A stretch of DNA of 48,328 nucleotides from Mnemiopsis leidyi (GCA_000226015.1 JH153110.1:90364-138691), one strand, 5' to 3'. Counted from the first letter of the stretch, positions 12,301 through 24,254 are shown. Made by a program: numbers and translations. Notes: a model not told the origin generated them from the sequence alone.

Positions 12301-14875
12301 AATAAATTTCAATGAAGTGCATCATGCATGGGTAAAATCGAGTTTTCATGGGATAAGAATTTCACAAAATTTGAGCCGATCTGCTGTAATTTCAGCGTGC
12401 AGCATCAGCAACTGTAATAAACGGGAGAAAAGCTTTTTACAAAACTTACACTAACTAAAATAAATAAGGGATAAGACTGCGGTGAATATAGCGATAATCG
12501 CATGAGAAAAGTTATTGTAAACGTCTTTCTAGAAGATTTTAAAAGTCCGGGTTTTAAAATGGGGGCTTTTTAAAACAAAGCATACTCACATAATTATGAG
12601 TAGGCCTTCCAAGGTTGCAAATAGTTGAAATTAATAGACGAATTAAGTTCCGTTCCCATTGTCTTAAGGTCTTTATAAATAAACTTTTTCGCTTTTATTG
12701 CAGATTTACGAACATACGTGTGCGGTATGCCTAAAGAACACTACAAGTTTTTCATCACAAAGCTGGGCCATATAAAGATATAACTGAGAGGGCGAGAGGC
12801 AAGAACGTTACAATCATACGTAAAAAGGAGCATAATTTTTAAGATCTCAGTACGTATAGTTTTGACTAATGGCCGTTTAAAATCAGGGGATGTTAGGCTT
12901 CAATGAGCCCATAGAAGGTTCACTAAAAAGGCAACAATGTCATCGCTAGAATTAGTGAGAAGTCACATTCATTGAAGCGTTCAAACGAAATAAAAGAGAG
13001 CTCTGATCTCAAAGATGTTCCAAATAATTTCAGTAATATTTCGAAATGCTAACTACAATAACTTACTTACTTGGAACCAATAATAATACTCTATTAACAA
13101 ATCCTAAATAGTAATGCTATGGAAACAACTGATTTGGGACTCGGTCGGGAGCCGACGTGTTAGCAGAAACCTCAGAAAGTGCTTTCAATCAGTGACCGCC
13201 AACCAAACCGCAGACACAGTATCTTCAATTAGTCAAAACTACAAACAATTCTAAAGAGCCGATATGACATGTCGCATAAATCCAACCAATCATTTTTCAA
13301 GGGAAACCTCTGATCAAACACTTTATTTGTCGTGAACAAGAAAAAAGGATGAGCAGATGAGGATCACTCCCGGATTTGGATGATCAAAAGGGCTAAATAT
13401 GTAGCAGTCAACAATCACTATTGTCAGGAATTGCGAGACCAACAAAAAAAGGAGCTATAAGACGTAAAGATCATAAAATCTGGGGTGTAACGCCAATGAC
13501 AAATTGGATCGTCATAAAGCGCTATTACGGTAGAGTATGAATAGCACAGATATTCGCTTTTATCGCTGGAATTCCCTGCCACGATCTTGGAAGTAATACC
13601 GTCATAAATATATTCTTATTAGTCGATATATTATGAAGACAGGATAGAGTTTGCATTTGCGTCTAACTGCTGGTCAATGGAATGAGGGAACGGTCGACTC
13701 TGCTAGGTTGCCATATCGCCTATCAATTGCCAGTGAACGCTACAACAAGCTCCTAATAAAGAAAATAGGTAGAACTTTTACATGAACTGGATCACTGAAA
13801 GGAATTTAGTGGTCAGCACAGATCAGCACAATTAGCTCCGGATATTGAGGTGACAAATCGTAAAGCTCAGACAGTATCGGCTATCAATATTTATAGCAGT
13901 AGGCACAGAGTAAACCAATAGGACACAAAGAGTGAGCCGCCGTACACCGTCTTTCTTCCATCCCGTCGACCTTGCCAGAGGATAAGAATACTGCCACAGA
14001 AGGCCGTGTAATCCCTTTTTCTTGATTAAATGATTAAAGAATTACTACCTAAAATATTATTAGTTGAGGAATGAGGAATTTTTAGTTTTGAAAGACAATA
14101 TGCTGTCAATATGCGACACCCGCAGCTCATTCTACGTACGTGCTAAACGAACTTTCATCGGACAAAATCAGAACATCAGGCTAGAAAACGTCTGAATAAG
14201 GGGTTGCGATCAGTTACTTGTTAAAACTGTTGACACGACAACATGCCGCAATTACCGAGGATGTTACCTGAGAAGTAACGGGCTAGGTCAGGCCAGGTAA
14301 CGAGATTGCGTCACAGTGTTCGAGATGAAATTAAGTGAGAACAAACGTGGTCAATGAGATAGCAGCTGGATCAGTGCTACAGTAGTTACTTGGAATGAAA
14401 AATGGCGGGAAAGCAGAGGTAGACTAAGAAATGACTAGAAAACATCGAGAAAACAGTATGTGACTTGTTGGTGCATCAAAGTTTCTCTAGACGCACTACC
14501 AGAACCCGGAGAGATACTCCCTGTTCTCCTCCAATCAGCGATAAGTATCTACATCACGTGACATTGCCTTGACCAAGCAAAGTCCAGGACCCAGAACACG
14601 TGTGATGGAGACCGTCCACACGCTCCATTCACCACCAGCTACTGAAAATTCCTCATCACCCGTCATTAGTAGTAAAATTAAATTATTATTTGTCCAGTCA
14701 ACGGCTAATAATAGTTTGGAAAGAAAAACCAAGGAGTACGCGCTACATTTTCTCCTTCCTAGTCTCCGGTTTTGAAGTGCGCTGGCACGCATGTCCGTGT
14801 CGGCCGGAACTGCCAACTGCTGATATTGCTGATCATTAGTTGAAAGAAGTTGTAAATATCTAAATATTTCGGTTA
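6359..14875. other. Large gene-poor stretch with GC-richer islands
   Basis: I could not support a gene here. ORFs of up to 127 codons (9309-9674, 10204-10587) and one of 115 codons (14535-14882) are about the length expected by chance at this base composition, and none shows a recognisable motif. Two GC- and CpG-richer islands (about 8,030-8,480 and 9,300-9,900) could be promoter or transposon remnants. CACGTG palindromes are frequent: 6711, 7053, 7204, 7923, 7979, 10263, 12016, 12108, 14555 and 14597. Confidence 0.5.
7975..7988. promoter_or_regulatory. 14-bp perfect palindrome with E-box core
   Basis: TGGTCACGTGACCA is a perfect 14-bp palindrome centred on CACGTG. In animals, bHLH-Zip factors such as MITF/TFE and MYC/USF bind this core, and GTCACGTGAC matches the CLEAR-type site. 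It is the most extended of the CACGTG sites in this window. No adjacent gene is evident, so a function is inferred only from the motif. Confidence 0.35.
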
Positions 14876-15153
14876 TTTTCAATTAATGATACCAACTCAA
14901 CAACCTCCTTTTCAATTAATGATACCAACTCAACAACCTCCTTTTCAATTAATGATACCAACTCAACAACCTATTTTCAATAAATGATACCAACTCAACA
15001 ACCTATTTTCAATAAATGATACCAACTCAACGACCTCTTTTCAATTAATGATACCAACTCAACGACCTCTTTTCAATTAATGATACCAACTCAACGACCT
15101 CTTTTCAATTAATGATACCAACTCAACGACCTCTTTTCAATTAATGATACCAA
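14876..15153. repeat. 32/33-bp minisatellite, about 8-9 copies
   Basis: Units of the form TTTTCAATTAATGATACCAA plus CTCAACRACCT repeat in tandem. The first two units are 33 bp and the later ones 32 bp. Two variant sites (TTAATG/ATAATG and CAACAA/CAACGA) are grouped in blocks, which indicates local unit duplication. The array ends just before the twin palindromes. Confidence 0.92.
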
Positions 15154-15169
15154 CTATAAAAAGTATATG

Positions 15170-15210
15170 CTTTGTATATATACAAAGTTTAGTTAGTTAA
15201 CTAACTAAAC
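15170..15210. repeat. Two abutting perfect palindromes (18 bp and 24 bp)
   Basis: Bases 15170-15187 (CTTTGTATATATACAAAG) and 15187-15210 (arms GTTTAGTTAGTT and AACTAACTAAAC) are each perfect palindromes and share one base. They lie 17 bp after the 32-bp minisatellite. Such a hairpin-prone end could mark the terminus of a non-autonomous mobile element, but no matching second end was found. Confidence 0.8.
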
Positions 15211-16621
15211 AACTTCCGATGTCCTGAATAGCAGGATGGACGGTAAAAACAAAGAGTTATCAGAGATATAGCAATATGCCACCTTATAGTATTATACCTA
15301 TTCATTTGAAAGTTTGCAAAAACAGAGTATTAAGTTTAGTACCTACGGGAAACTGAAAGAAAACTTATATTTCAAGTAGTAATTCTTAAAAATCAAGTTA
15401 TCACTAAAGATCAGAAGCAAAGAATTTTCTTCTGTTGTAAAATATTCAAAATATCTCTGATGAACCTTGGATATTAAGTTGGAGGTCCAGCAAGGCCTCC
15501 CAAAAATGCATTTAAGCATTTAACTCGTTGATTTTATATTAATAGCTGAATAGCACACTGCACAGTTTGAACGTATGCTGCTATGCAGATTAAAGTTATT
15601 CTGCATTTTACGCGACATAATATGTATGTGATTGGATAACCACACGTCATCATTTACTTCATAACAAAATTTGTTTTACAATTAAAAATTTGTTTTACAT
15701 ATATATATAAGAAAATATAAGATTAATGATATGTTTCTGGAATACGGAATAAATGTTTTCAAACTTAATCTATAGTTACCCACGACGTATGTGTCCGAAT
15801 AATGGAATCTAAAGAAGCAATATAAGAATATAGATGAGACGTTAATTATATAGGACTCAAACCCTGAAGCTGTTTGATTTCGTGGGAAAATCTTGATAAA
15901 TCATGTGAGATGGATGATGGAATCGTTTTGTTAAAACTTTAGTGAGAAACCTGAATAAAATAGTAATGCTGAGCTCATTTTTCGCATTTATTATTTAAAC
16001 TTTGAACTGTTAGTATTTAGCAAACTTTGCAAAGCCTCATACGTTGATTATATAATCTTTGTGGTATTTTTCGGGTGGATTTCATGAAAACGAGTCACGG
16101 AAATATGGTTGCTGTTGGCAGTTCAAATCGTGACACCTCATTGCAAAAATGTGATTTATAAAATTCTTTGCACAGTTCGATCTCGCTTCACAATTGCCCG
16201 GTGTGAGGGCGTCCATCTCAAATATTTCACAACTTTGCTGTTTTTCGAGAATTGGCAGATTTAATCAGATCACTAGTCTCTATCACACGGTAAAATAGGC
16301 ATGATGTGATGATAATTGACGTAACTAGGATCAGAAAATAAATCCTTTGTTCCAGCTCAATGTGGTTCTGGATTAATTCTTTCTTAGTCACTTACACTAT
16401 AAATTGTAACATTCCTGTGACGTATGCCATTCAAATTGTTGCTGCCATTGAAACATACAAGGGTGACTTTTTGAAAACTATTTGATCTCTTTGGCAAATC
16501 TCTTTGGCAAACGTTTATCGAATTAACTAAACTAAGATGAGTCTTATGAAGTTTCCTATGCACCTAACAAACAAATAGGTTTGTAGCATCGGTTTGTGAC
16601 ATAAAGGTTTCCTCAAATAAA

Positions 16622-16687
16622 GAGCTTATTTAATGCTAAGAAAGTGATTATTTGATGCTGAGAAAGAGCTTATCTAATGCTGAGAAA
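16622..16687. repeat. 22-bp tandem repeat, three copies
   Basis: Three 22-bp units of the type GAGCTTATTTAATGCTAAGAAA lie head to tail with a few substitutions. Confidence 0.8.
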
Positions 16688-18196
16688 GAGCTAACAATCT
16701 TGATGAACAAAAGTAGTTGTTATCTTCAACTAATCTAATATAAAAGTGTTAAGTTAATACAATAGAACTACGGAACAGTGCAAAACGATAGCTGTATAAA
16801 CGTTTCGACAAGAGCATTATTTAGTGAAATTAAGAATGCAAGATATAGCTAAGCAGAGGCTAAGCAGAGGTAGAGGCTAAGCAGAGGTGCAGCTACTGAC
16901 TACACGTAAATACATTATAAGTTTATTGCAGTTTATATCAGCAGTTGAAAGCTAAAAGTTATATTATCGACAGTCATTAATAGCGAACAGGGGCTAAGAA
17001 TATATGCGGACTGGAATACAAGAGACCAAACTTTAAAGATGAAAAATAAATCTAATTTTTGTCTAAGATTATGCCATTACATGCACTGTAATTACATCTA
17101 TGTGAAAGAGGGACAGAAAAATGTTTTTGACTCATGAAAATTCTTGTCACATATTCATGATGTCATACCAGCCGGAAATTAAGATGCAAAAATTTCACAC
17201 TATAACATTAATCTAACTGCCCTTAAACTATTTTAATGAGCCACATATCATAAAGATAAACCTTCATGACGTTATGGAATATTTTCGATAAAAAATGAAC
17301 GCAATGCACTTTGGTGTAGGAGGTTGAATAGTAAATTTAGAAAGAGTGAATGGGCTTGTCCACCAAGTGCAGTTCTTGCCGGGATCATGTCAACTTTTAT
17401 AGGGCTTTGAAGGATGTATTGGTCGAGTGCCATGTTGATACTACAAAAATAAAACATATTTATAAAAACGTATTTAATTAGAAATGCTGAAATGAATCTC
17501 AGATACAGTATACTGTGTATGTGAGTATGTAATGTTGAACGTTTGTTGATCCTCGCTCAATATACCTTGATAAATTTATTCATTAATCATTATAACCTTC
17601 TGCAGATGAGAGATGTAATTTTATCGCTCTTAGCTATGGTCTGAGTTATAATAATTGTTACGTTAGTTTATAAGCCCCACAACGATCACACTGTTGATTT
17701 AACTTTTTAACCTACAGGTTAATTATAACTTAACTTAACTTATACACAGGTATATAAACAACTAAGGTTTATGTATTCTCAACCCTGTCATATATTATTT
17801 GGGGATATAAAATTTATTTGAATTCATTGATTCAATAATGAATTGTTTCATTAACGAATTGCCCCGTTATCTATTGACAAATTACCTTAGTGAGTTGACT
17901 TTCTGACTGAGAAAAATAAAGTTAAAGTATACAACTTTTTGAATTGAAGGAAGAGATCGAAATAAGATTAATTTCACTTGAAGCTTAAATATGCATAAAC
18001 TAGAAGTAAATTTTGAATTATTTGTTGCCACGAAATTTTATAGTAAAAATATTACAACGTTCTCTAAATCATGTGAACACTGAAATTTGAGGGAAATGGG
18101 GATTGGGGGCCTTAAAGATTCTACAAATAAGACTGAATTAAGATTGCAGCATGAGATGATTAGGGCATATATGAAGAATATCAAACTGCGATCACC

Positions 18197-18649
18197 TTAA
18201 AAAACAGATTTTTCGACAATCTTATAAGATGCCTTTGTCTTCAATCGAAAGTCTTGCTTTCGATGCACAACATAACGATCACAAAGATAAAACAGATTGA
18301 AAAGACAATAAATTGTATGGGTTTTGGCTTTTACATTATCCGCGACAAATTCGCCCCTAATAAATTCGACCTCAATAAAGGAATTTGTCAGGACTAATCG
18401 TCCCACCATCCTCGCATTCAGGAACCGTAACCACAGAGGATGTATTTCAGCCTTGACAAAGCAGAAAAGATAAGAAGATATCACCCACAAAGCCATGACC
18501 ATGGCCGATATGTTAAGTATAATAGGTTGTCTCGGTGATGAAAACAAATTCCAAGCAGCTCCCCATGTGAAATAGACAAAATACCGGGGGACGAAAGATT
18601 TGTGATTTTTACCCTCGTATTTATTTGTTACAACAGTCAGTGCAAACAT
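18197..18649 (-). CDS. Possible membrane-protein exon or gene fragment
   Basis: This 150-codon ORF is longer than expected by chance in DNA this AT-rich. A hydrophobic stretch (about residues 44-65, containing NISAMVMALWVISSYLFCF) could be a membrane helix, and another lies near residues 112-125. The first helix, with its single Trp and preceding basic and aromatic residues, is loosely reminiscent of TM3-TM4 of a class A receptor, but no DRY or NPxxY motif is present. No clear splice acceptor precedes the ATG. It may be an exon, a decayed receptor fragment or a chance ORF. I do not recognise it. Confidence 0.22.
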   Translation of the reverse strand: MFALTVVTNKYEGKNHKSFVPRYFVYFTWGAAWNLFSSPRQPIILNISAMVMALWVISSYLFCFVKAEIHPLWLRFLNARMVGRLVLTNSFIEVEFIRGEFVADNVKAKTHTIYCLFNLFYLCDRYVVHRKQDFRLKTKASYKIVEKSVF

Positions 18650-20120
18650 TGATGGTTTAGCAATTGCTAAGGCTGCATTATTATAAAAATTATGATCTTT
18701 AGGAAAAATTCGTTTGCCACATAATTCAGTGCCTAACTATAGTTGCTATGTGTGTGCGAAGAAACTTAAACAGGTTAATAGAATACTTAAATAAGTGGTA
18801 GACGGAGCGGACCACTATAATAAACAAAACATCACTACTTCGAACTAGACGCGACAAACTCAGATCGAAATTCGATTCAAATACCTAAATCGTCGATTCT
18901 TAACAACACAAGCCACCAAATCAGATTGTACACCCATTCCTCCTCAGATATCTCATATCGGAACAAATCCTCAAACATTAGCGGCGGTAGACAATATAGG
19001 GGCGGTTATCATATTCGAAATATGAACTTTATAGTCCCAGACGGACCATGCACTCCATCATCTACCTGAAATCATAAAATTCCTGATAAGGTGTGAATTT
19101 TCTCTAAAATTTTCGTTACCAGAAATATCGTCTTCACCGTCATTTATCGAAGTTAGTCCATGACAGCAACGTCTGCTGAAATCTGGTAATGCAGTGAAAA
19201 CGGTTGGAACGGATATGAAGTGTTTTACTGTCGTTTAGGTAAATTTTTGGCGGTAAATTTTGTTTATAATTTCTACAGTTCTTCCGGATTCTTTAATGTC
19301 TGCTACACTGGATTCTAGCAATTCAGTTGCTGACAAAGTTTTGGACTTTTGGAGTGTACAGAGGCGTGTCGTTTTTGTGGGTGACATAGGCGAATAGGGG
19401 GAAAATAGTCTTGACCGAGATCAGGAATCTTAATTTCAGTCGTATCTAGATTTAAATAGTATATCTAAATTTCGATAGTATTTTAAAGAAAAATGGCTTG
19501 TTATAGCTATAAAGGTGGTGCTGGTTAAACTAAGACAATATTTTATTAACCAATGTCTTAATGCAGCTCAACAAAACAAAATCGAGATGTTTTCCGGGAT
19601 CGTGCTAGATTAAATTAATCTCTTTTGAGGTTCTTTATATTATTGTTGAAAGATAATTCCTGATTTTAATCTAACACTATGATTTTATCGGTTTTTCATT
19701 TACAGAGGCACTTAAACGCGAAAGATAATCTGTTAATTTTAAGGCTGTTGCAACTTGCATGTATTTTGGTAAATGACGCGTCACATGAAGATATTAGTGG
19801 AAAATAAACTGAGTCAATAAAATTAGTGGTAAACCCTCACTTAACGATTAATGATCGCCTCACACAGCGTCAATACTAGATTTAGGAAAAGTATTCGAAA
19901 AGTATACCGAAATAATAATTGAATATGGCCGGCAAATGTAATGGTCCGAAATTAGAGCTATTACAGAAACAGCCGATGTCACATATCATAGCAGAAATGT
20001 CAAGCTTTGATGCAGATATCAGATGTTTTGAATGACAAATTGTTTTCAAATTTTTATCTCTTTGATCCCTTATAAATATATCGTTTTTATTCCCTTCTTT
20101 TTTATATCTCCCTTTTCACC

Positions 20121-20365
20121 TTGTCGGCTGGGTGTTGTAGTGGTTTCATTGCACCTCCCAAGCAGCAGACCGGGATTCGATCCCCGCGGCTGTGGCAAGT
20201 CGGCCAGTCACCAGACTGCGTCTGGTGCAGCTTCGGCTGAAAATGCAGACTCCCTGGCTCGTAAGATTAACCCCCAGCCCTACAGCTAATTTAGTGCCTC
20301 GGTATAAGGGAGTGGCGCAGGGTTACAAAACAGGAGATGAGGCTATCCCATTTAAAGGAGTGACC
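20121..20365 (+). mobile_element. tRNA-derived SINE
   Basis: The 5' part (about 20123-20194) is tRNA-like. TGTAGTGGTTT occupies the A-box position, and a B-box-like GGGATTCGATCCCC lies at 20172-20185. The T-arm stem around it is nearly intact, with one extra base before the TTCGATC loop. A tRNA-unrelated body follows (about 20195-20365), containing CCAGACTGCGTCTGGTGCAG and CTGGCTCGTAAGATTAACCC. Polymerase III transcription and LINE-assisted retrotransposition are general properties of such elements. No target-site duplication was recognised, so the 3' limit is approximate. Confidence 0.75.
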
Positions 20366-20618
20366 TAAATTTGCATTGCATTTTTGCCGTTTTTGCTACA
20401 ATAAGGACGTCGCTTAGATTTAGTTTGAGTGGCAAAGAAAAAAAGTTGAACACTTGAATATGTTGATAGGAGGAAAATATAAGAACAAACTGATATTCAT
20501 AAAAAGTTAATATAGAACTTACTAGGACCGCGTTTTTGAGGTCCAAATAAAAGTTTGTCTACTAAATGTGTCTCTAACTGAGTGTCCATTTCTGTAAAAA
20601 GTCCTTAACTGCTATAGG
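20366..20618. other. Short AT-rich spacer
   Basis: No gene, repeat or signal is seen between the SINE and the 11-bp minisatellite. Confidence 0.6.
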
Positions 20619-22026
20619 CACGACTCCTGTACGACTCCTGCACGACTCCTGCACGACTCCTGCACGACTCCTGCACGACTCCTGTACGACTCCTGTACGA
20701 CTCCTGCACGACTCCTGCACGACTCCTGCACGACTCCTACACGACTCCTGCACGACTCCTGCACGACTCCTGCACGACTCCTGCACGACTCCTGCACGAC
20801 TCCTGTATAACTCCTGTATAACTCCTGCACGACTCCTGCACGACTCCTGCACGACTCCTGCACGACTCCTGTATAACTCTTGCAAAACTCCTGAACGACT
20901 CCTGCACGTCTCCTGCACGACTCCTGCACGNNNNNNNNNNNNNNNNNNNNNNNNNNNNNNNNNNNNNNNNNNNNNNNNNNNNNNNNNNNNNNNNNNNNNN
21001 NNNNNNNNNNNNNNNNNNNNNNNNNNNNNNNNNNNNNNNNNNNNNNNNNNNNNNNNNNNNNNNNNNNNNNNNNNNNNNNNNNNNNNNNNNNNNNNNNNNN
21101 NNNNNNNNNNNNNNNNNNNNNNNNNNNNNNNNNNNNNNNNNNNNNNNNNNNNNNNNNNNNNNNNNNNNNNNNNNNNNNNNNNNNNNNNNNNNNNNNNNNN
21201 NNNNNNNNNNNNNNNNNNNNNNNNNNNNNNNNNNNNNNNNNNNNNNNNNNNNNNNNNNNNNNNNNNNNNNNNNNNNNNNNNNNNNNNNNNNNNNNNNNNN
21301 NNNNNNNNNNNNNNNNNNNNNNNNNNNNNNNNNNNNNNNNNNNNNNNNNNNNNNNNNNNNNNNNNNNNNNNNNNNNNNNNNNNNNNNNNNNNNNNNNNNN
21401 NNNNNNNNNNNNNNNNNNNNNNNNNNNNNNNNNNNNNNNNNNNNNNNNNNNNNNNNNNNNNNNNNNNNNNNNNNNNNNNNNNNNNNNNNNNNNNNNNNNN
21501 NNNNNNNNNNNNNNNNNNNNNNNNNNNNNNNNNNNNNNNNNNNNNNNNNNNNNNNNNNNNNNNNNNNNNNNNNNNNNNNNNNNNNNNNNNNNNNNNNNNN
21601 NNNNNNNNNNNNNNNNNNNNNNNNNNNNNNNNNNNNNNNNNNNNNNNNNNNNNNNNNNNNNNNNNNNNNNNNNNNNNNNNNNNNNNNNNNNNNNNNNNNN
21701 NNNNNNNNNNNNNNNNNNNNNNNNNNNNNNNNNNNNNNNNNNNNNNNNNNNNNNNNNNNNNNNNNNNNNNNNNNNNNNNNNNNNNNNNNNNNNNNNNNNN
21801 NNNNNNNNNNNNNNNNNNNNNNNNNNNNNNNNNNNNNNNNNNNNNNNNNNNNNNNNNNTCCTGTATGACTCCTATGCGACTCCTGCATGACTTCTGCACG
21901 ACTCCTGCACGACTCCTGCACGACTCCTGCACGACTCTTGCACGACTCCTGCACGACTCCTGCACGACTCCTGCACGACTCCTGCACGACTCCTGCACGA
22001 CTCCTGCACGACTCCTGCACGACTTC
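20619..22026. repeat. 11-bp minisatellite (CACGACTCCTG)n with assembly gap
   Basis: CACGACTCCTG repeats head to tail on both sides of a gap of unknown sequence (20931-21858, 928 N). Variants are CACG/TACG/TATA at the unit start and CTCCTA/CTCTTG at its end. Three 11-bp units make 33 bp, so every - strand frame reads the same 11-residue cycle (QESCRSRAGVV). The long ORFs across this region are therefore repeat artefacts extended through the N run. A single N at 22027 marks the right edge. Confidence 0.95.
20931..21858. other. Assembly gap, 928 N
   Basis: This run of unresolved bases lies inside the 11-bp minisatellite. Its true length is probably that of a collapsed or unbridged repeat array. 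Confidence 0.99.
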
Positions 22027-22065
22027 NGTTTGTGATCTTCCTTTATTACTGATCACTCATTACAT

Positions 22066-22130
22066 GTGAGTGACTCAAGTGCCTCAAGTGCATGATGTGA
22101 GTGCCTCAAGTGCTTCAGTGCCTCAAATGC
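22066..22130. repeat. Short CTCAAGTGC-type tandem repeat
   Basis: GTGACTCAAGTGCCTCAAGT and closely related CTCAAGTG and CTCAAATG words repeat at about 10 bp intervals, interrupted by ATGATGTGAGTG. Confidence 0.7.
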
Positions 22131-22760
22131 GTTATATGGTCGTCTCTTACATGATCGTATGCTTTGTCTTCTTCTCCTTCGGTGGAGGGAAGTTGAAAAT
22201 AGAGAAGTGATATGGGAAAACCTGAAAGTATTTGGTGAGTAACTTTTGTCATCTTGTCCTTATTTTCAAGAGGTATGAATTTTAAATTGTGTGTGTCAGT
22301 TACCGAAGTACCATATTATAATTGTACCACATAGTTTGGCCCATGTGTATGCAACTGTGGCTCTTATTGAAATAAATGATGCATTTTAACTGACCAAGGC
22401 AAATAAATGACCAAGAAAAATTATTAGTTATTAACCATGGATATCGCCATGTGCAATTTAGCACACTCATGAAAATCGGGTCATAAATCCTCGGAATGAT
22501 CACTGTGAGACATCTCTTGACTGCTGTGCTACAACAAAGAAACTCTGCACACTGTGACAGAAAAGATATCGAATAGCCCACATGGAGTCCAAACTGTGTA
22601 ATTATACAATATACATTTGTACCTTAACAGTCTTATACAATACATTTTCTTTTATATGTGAACTTTGGTTTGTTTTCATCATAATTTTTTCCTCTTCTTT
22701 CTATAACCTGCTTGGTGTACCGGATATTTGTTCAGAAATAATTTCGTTTCGAGCCAAGAA
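22131..22760. other. Spacer upstream of the small membrane-protein gene
   Basis: No gene is supported. A donor-like TTTG/GTGAGT ends a short ATG-initiated stretch at 22212-22234, which could be an untranslated or alternative first exon, but its phase does not fit the known second exon. Confidence 0.4.
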
Positions 22761-24252
22761 ATGGGCACGGGGGAGTCGAAGCCTCTCCAAATCATAGGAA
22801 TCGCGTCTGCGGGTGTGGCATCCTTTTTCGATCTTTTAGCAGCTTGCATTTTGTTTCATCCGGATGCATGGGCAACGGAGATGGTTAGAAAATTAAAAAG
22901 CTTATTTTTACCCACTAATTACTTTGTCGATTCAGATTTGCTCAGATGAGATTCCTACATTTATATGCAGTTGAATCACACTTAAATCAGCAACACTTTT
23001 GTTAGAACTGATTTAGAGAAATAAAGAAATTACAGTAGTGCAGCAGATACAAACCTGAAAAGTTTATAAGGTCTTTTTCAAAACAAATACTAATTTTCAG
23101 ACCCTGGTCGCCTTCATAATTTCCGGGTTGTGTGCCGTAATCAGAACTGTCGAGTACTTCAAAGATATTGGTAAGAGGACTTTCCAAGTTTTAACTCAAT
23201 GATCGGATAATCTTTTATGTGTTGCAGTACCATAAACTAATTTTAACAATGTTTGAATGTTTTTGTTATTCTCTTTTTGGCTCGAGAGTCGAGTGAAAGA
23301 CAAACAACAAATGATTTAATGGAACTTAATTCCAATAAATCCTTTGTGTTTCAGTCGAGTCAAGAAGAGAATAACGAAAACACTGTATGACTTTCTAGGC
23401 TCCAATTTAAGAATTTACGTCGGTGGTATTTTGTCTCTTCAAGCCTAACCGTGGCCATACTTTAAGCTTAACTATTTATTCATTTGACGAAATCAAAAAA
23501 TTGATTTGTATATATCAGTAACCAATGTTATTGCCGCAGATAGAATCTCGATCGGTTTGAGTGAGTAATACTATTGCAAATGTATTGATTTCAATCAAGA
23601 GTTCCTAATGCTGTAATAAGTTTCGAAGTGAAATTGATTTGGGGGATGTTTATAATGTATTCATTCTTCAATTCAACAATATGAACAATATAACAATATG
23701 AACAATGTAAATAAAGGGAAAGTACACTCATGAGTAGTTGTGTGCAATAAAATTGCAAATCGCGGTGTTGAAAATTAACACCAATCAGAAAAAAAATTAT
23801 TTTTTGTTATTGAAATTGTTAACAAACATTGTTTCCTTCCATAAGGTCCGAAAACATTCGCGAGATCTGCGCTTATTACTGCTGCAGCCGCAGGTTAGAG
23901 TAAGAGTCTCATAATAACAAAAATTTACCACCATTTATGACATATGAGGAATTGTAAATTCGTGCATGTTGATTTTGCCCGTTAAATCTAAATTTGCCAG
24001 TTTAATCAGCATTTGCCAGTTAAATCAACATTTGCCAGTCAAATCAAGACTTGCCATGAGTTAATTCAACATTTGTTCTGCCCAGGTCTACTAGCTCTAA
24101 CTGCGTTTATAGGCTACAGCGTGGAGATATCAGACTCGCAATCTCTGCTGGAACACAAAACTGTGACTGGATCTTACGTGTGTCTAACTCTCTCTCTTCC
24201 AGCCCATGTGCAGAATATCGGCCTGGGTTTAGTCAGGGTGAGAAATATGTAA
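22761..24252 (+). CDS. Small polytopic membrane protein, N-myristoylation-type start, at least four exons
   Basis: The exons are 22761-22883, 23101-23170, 23846-23893 and 24086 onward. All introns are GT..AG and the phases match (0, 1, 1). The product begins MGTGESKP, which fits the N-myristoylation pattern of Gly2, Ser6 and Lys7. Hydrophobic segments lie at about residues 10-32, 42-60 and 68-95, with a weaker one near 112-134. This suggests a three- or four-pass membrane protein whose N-terminus faces the cytosol. Reading through exon 4 gives a stop at 24250-24252. A strong donor AGG/GTGAGA at 24237/24238 could instead join a short terminal exon (24388-24438, phase 0, ending TAG). The layout recalls small tetraspan families (MARVEL- or claudin-like), but no signature motif such as the claudin GLWxxC is present, so I assign no family. 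A CTCTCTTCCAG motif inside exon 4 resembles a 3' splice site, but no donor in the right phase precedes it. Confidence 0.65.
23974..24057. repeat. 19-bp tandem repeat inside the third intron
   Basis: TTTGCCAG recurs at 19-bp spacing (23993, 24012 and 24031) with related sequence on both sides. The repeat ends about 28 bp before the exon 4 acceptor. Confidence 0.75.
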
Positions 24253-24254
24253 TT

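Larger units (their letters stand above)
15211..20120. other. Gene-poor AT-rich stretch
   Basis: No gene is firmly supported. It holds a 22-bp tandem repeat of three units (16622-16687), a short AAGCAGAGG-type repeat (about 16850-16895) and one longer ORF on the - strand (18197-18649), which is listed separately. No CACGTG occurs here, unlike the flanking regions. Confidence 0.55.

Noticed and set aside
20574..22056. ORFs of 439-474 codons on the - strand
   Set aside because: They run through 928 N and an 11-bp minisatellite, so length is an artefact.
22212..22234. ATG GGA AAA CCT GAA AGT exon with a GTGAGT donor as an alternative first exon of the membrane-protein gene
   Set aside because: It ends in phase 2, whereas the next exon needs phase 0, so it cannot join in frame.
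24176..24201. GTGTGTCTAACTCTCTCTCTTCCAG as a tiny intron in the membrane-protein gene
   Set aside because: Only 25 bp and removal shifts the frame; no suitable phase 1 donor precedes it.
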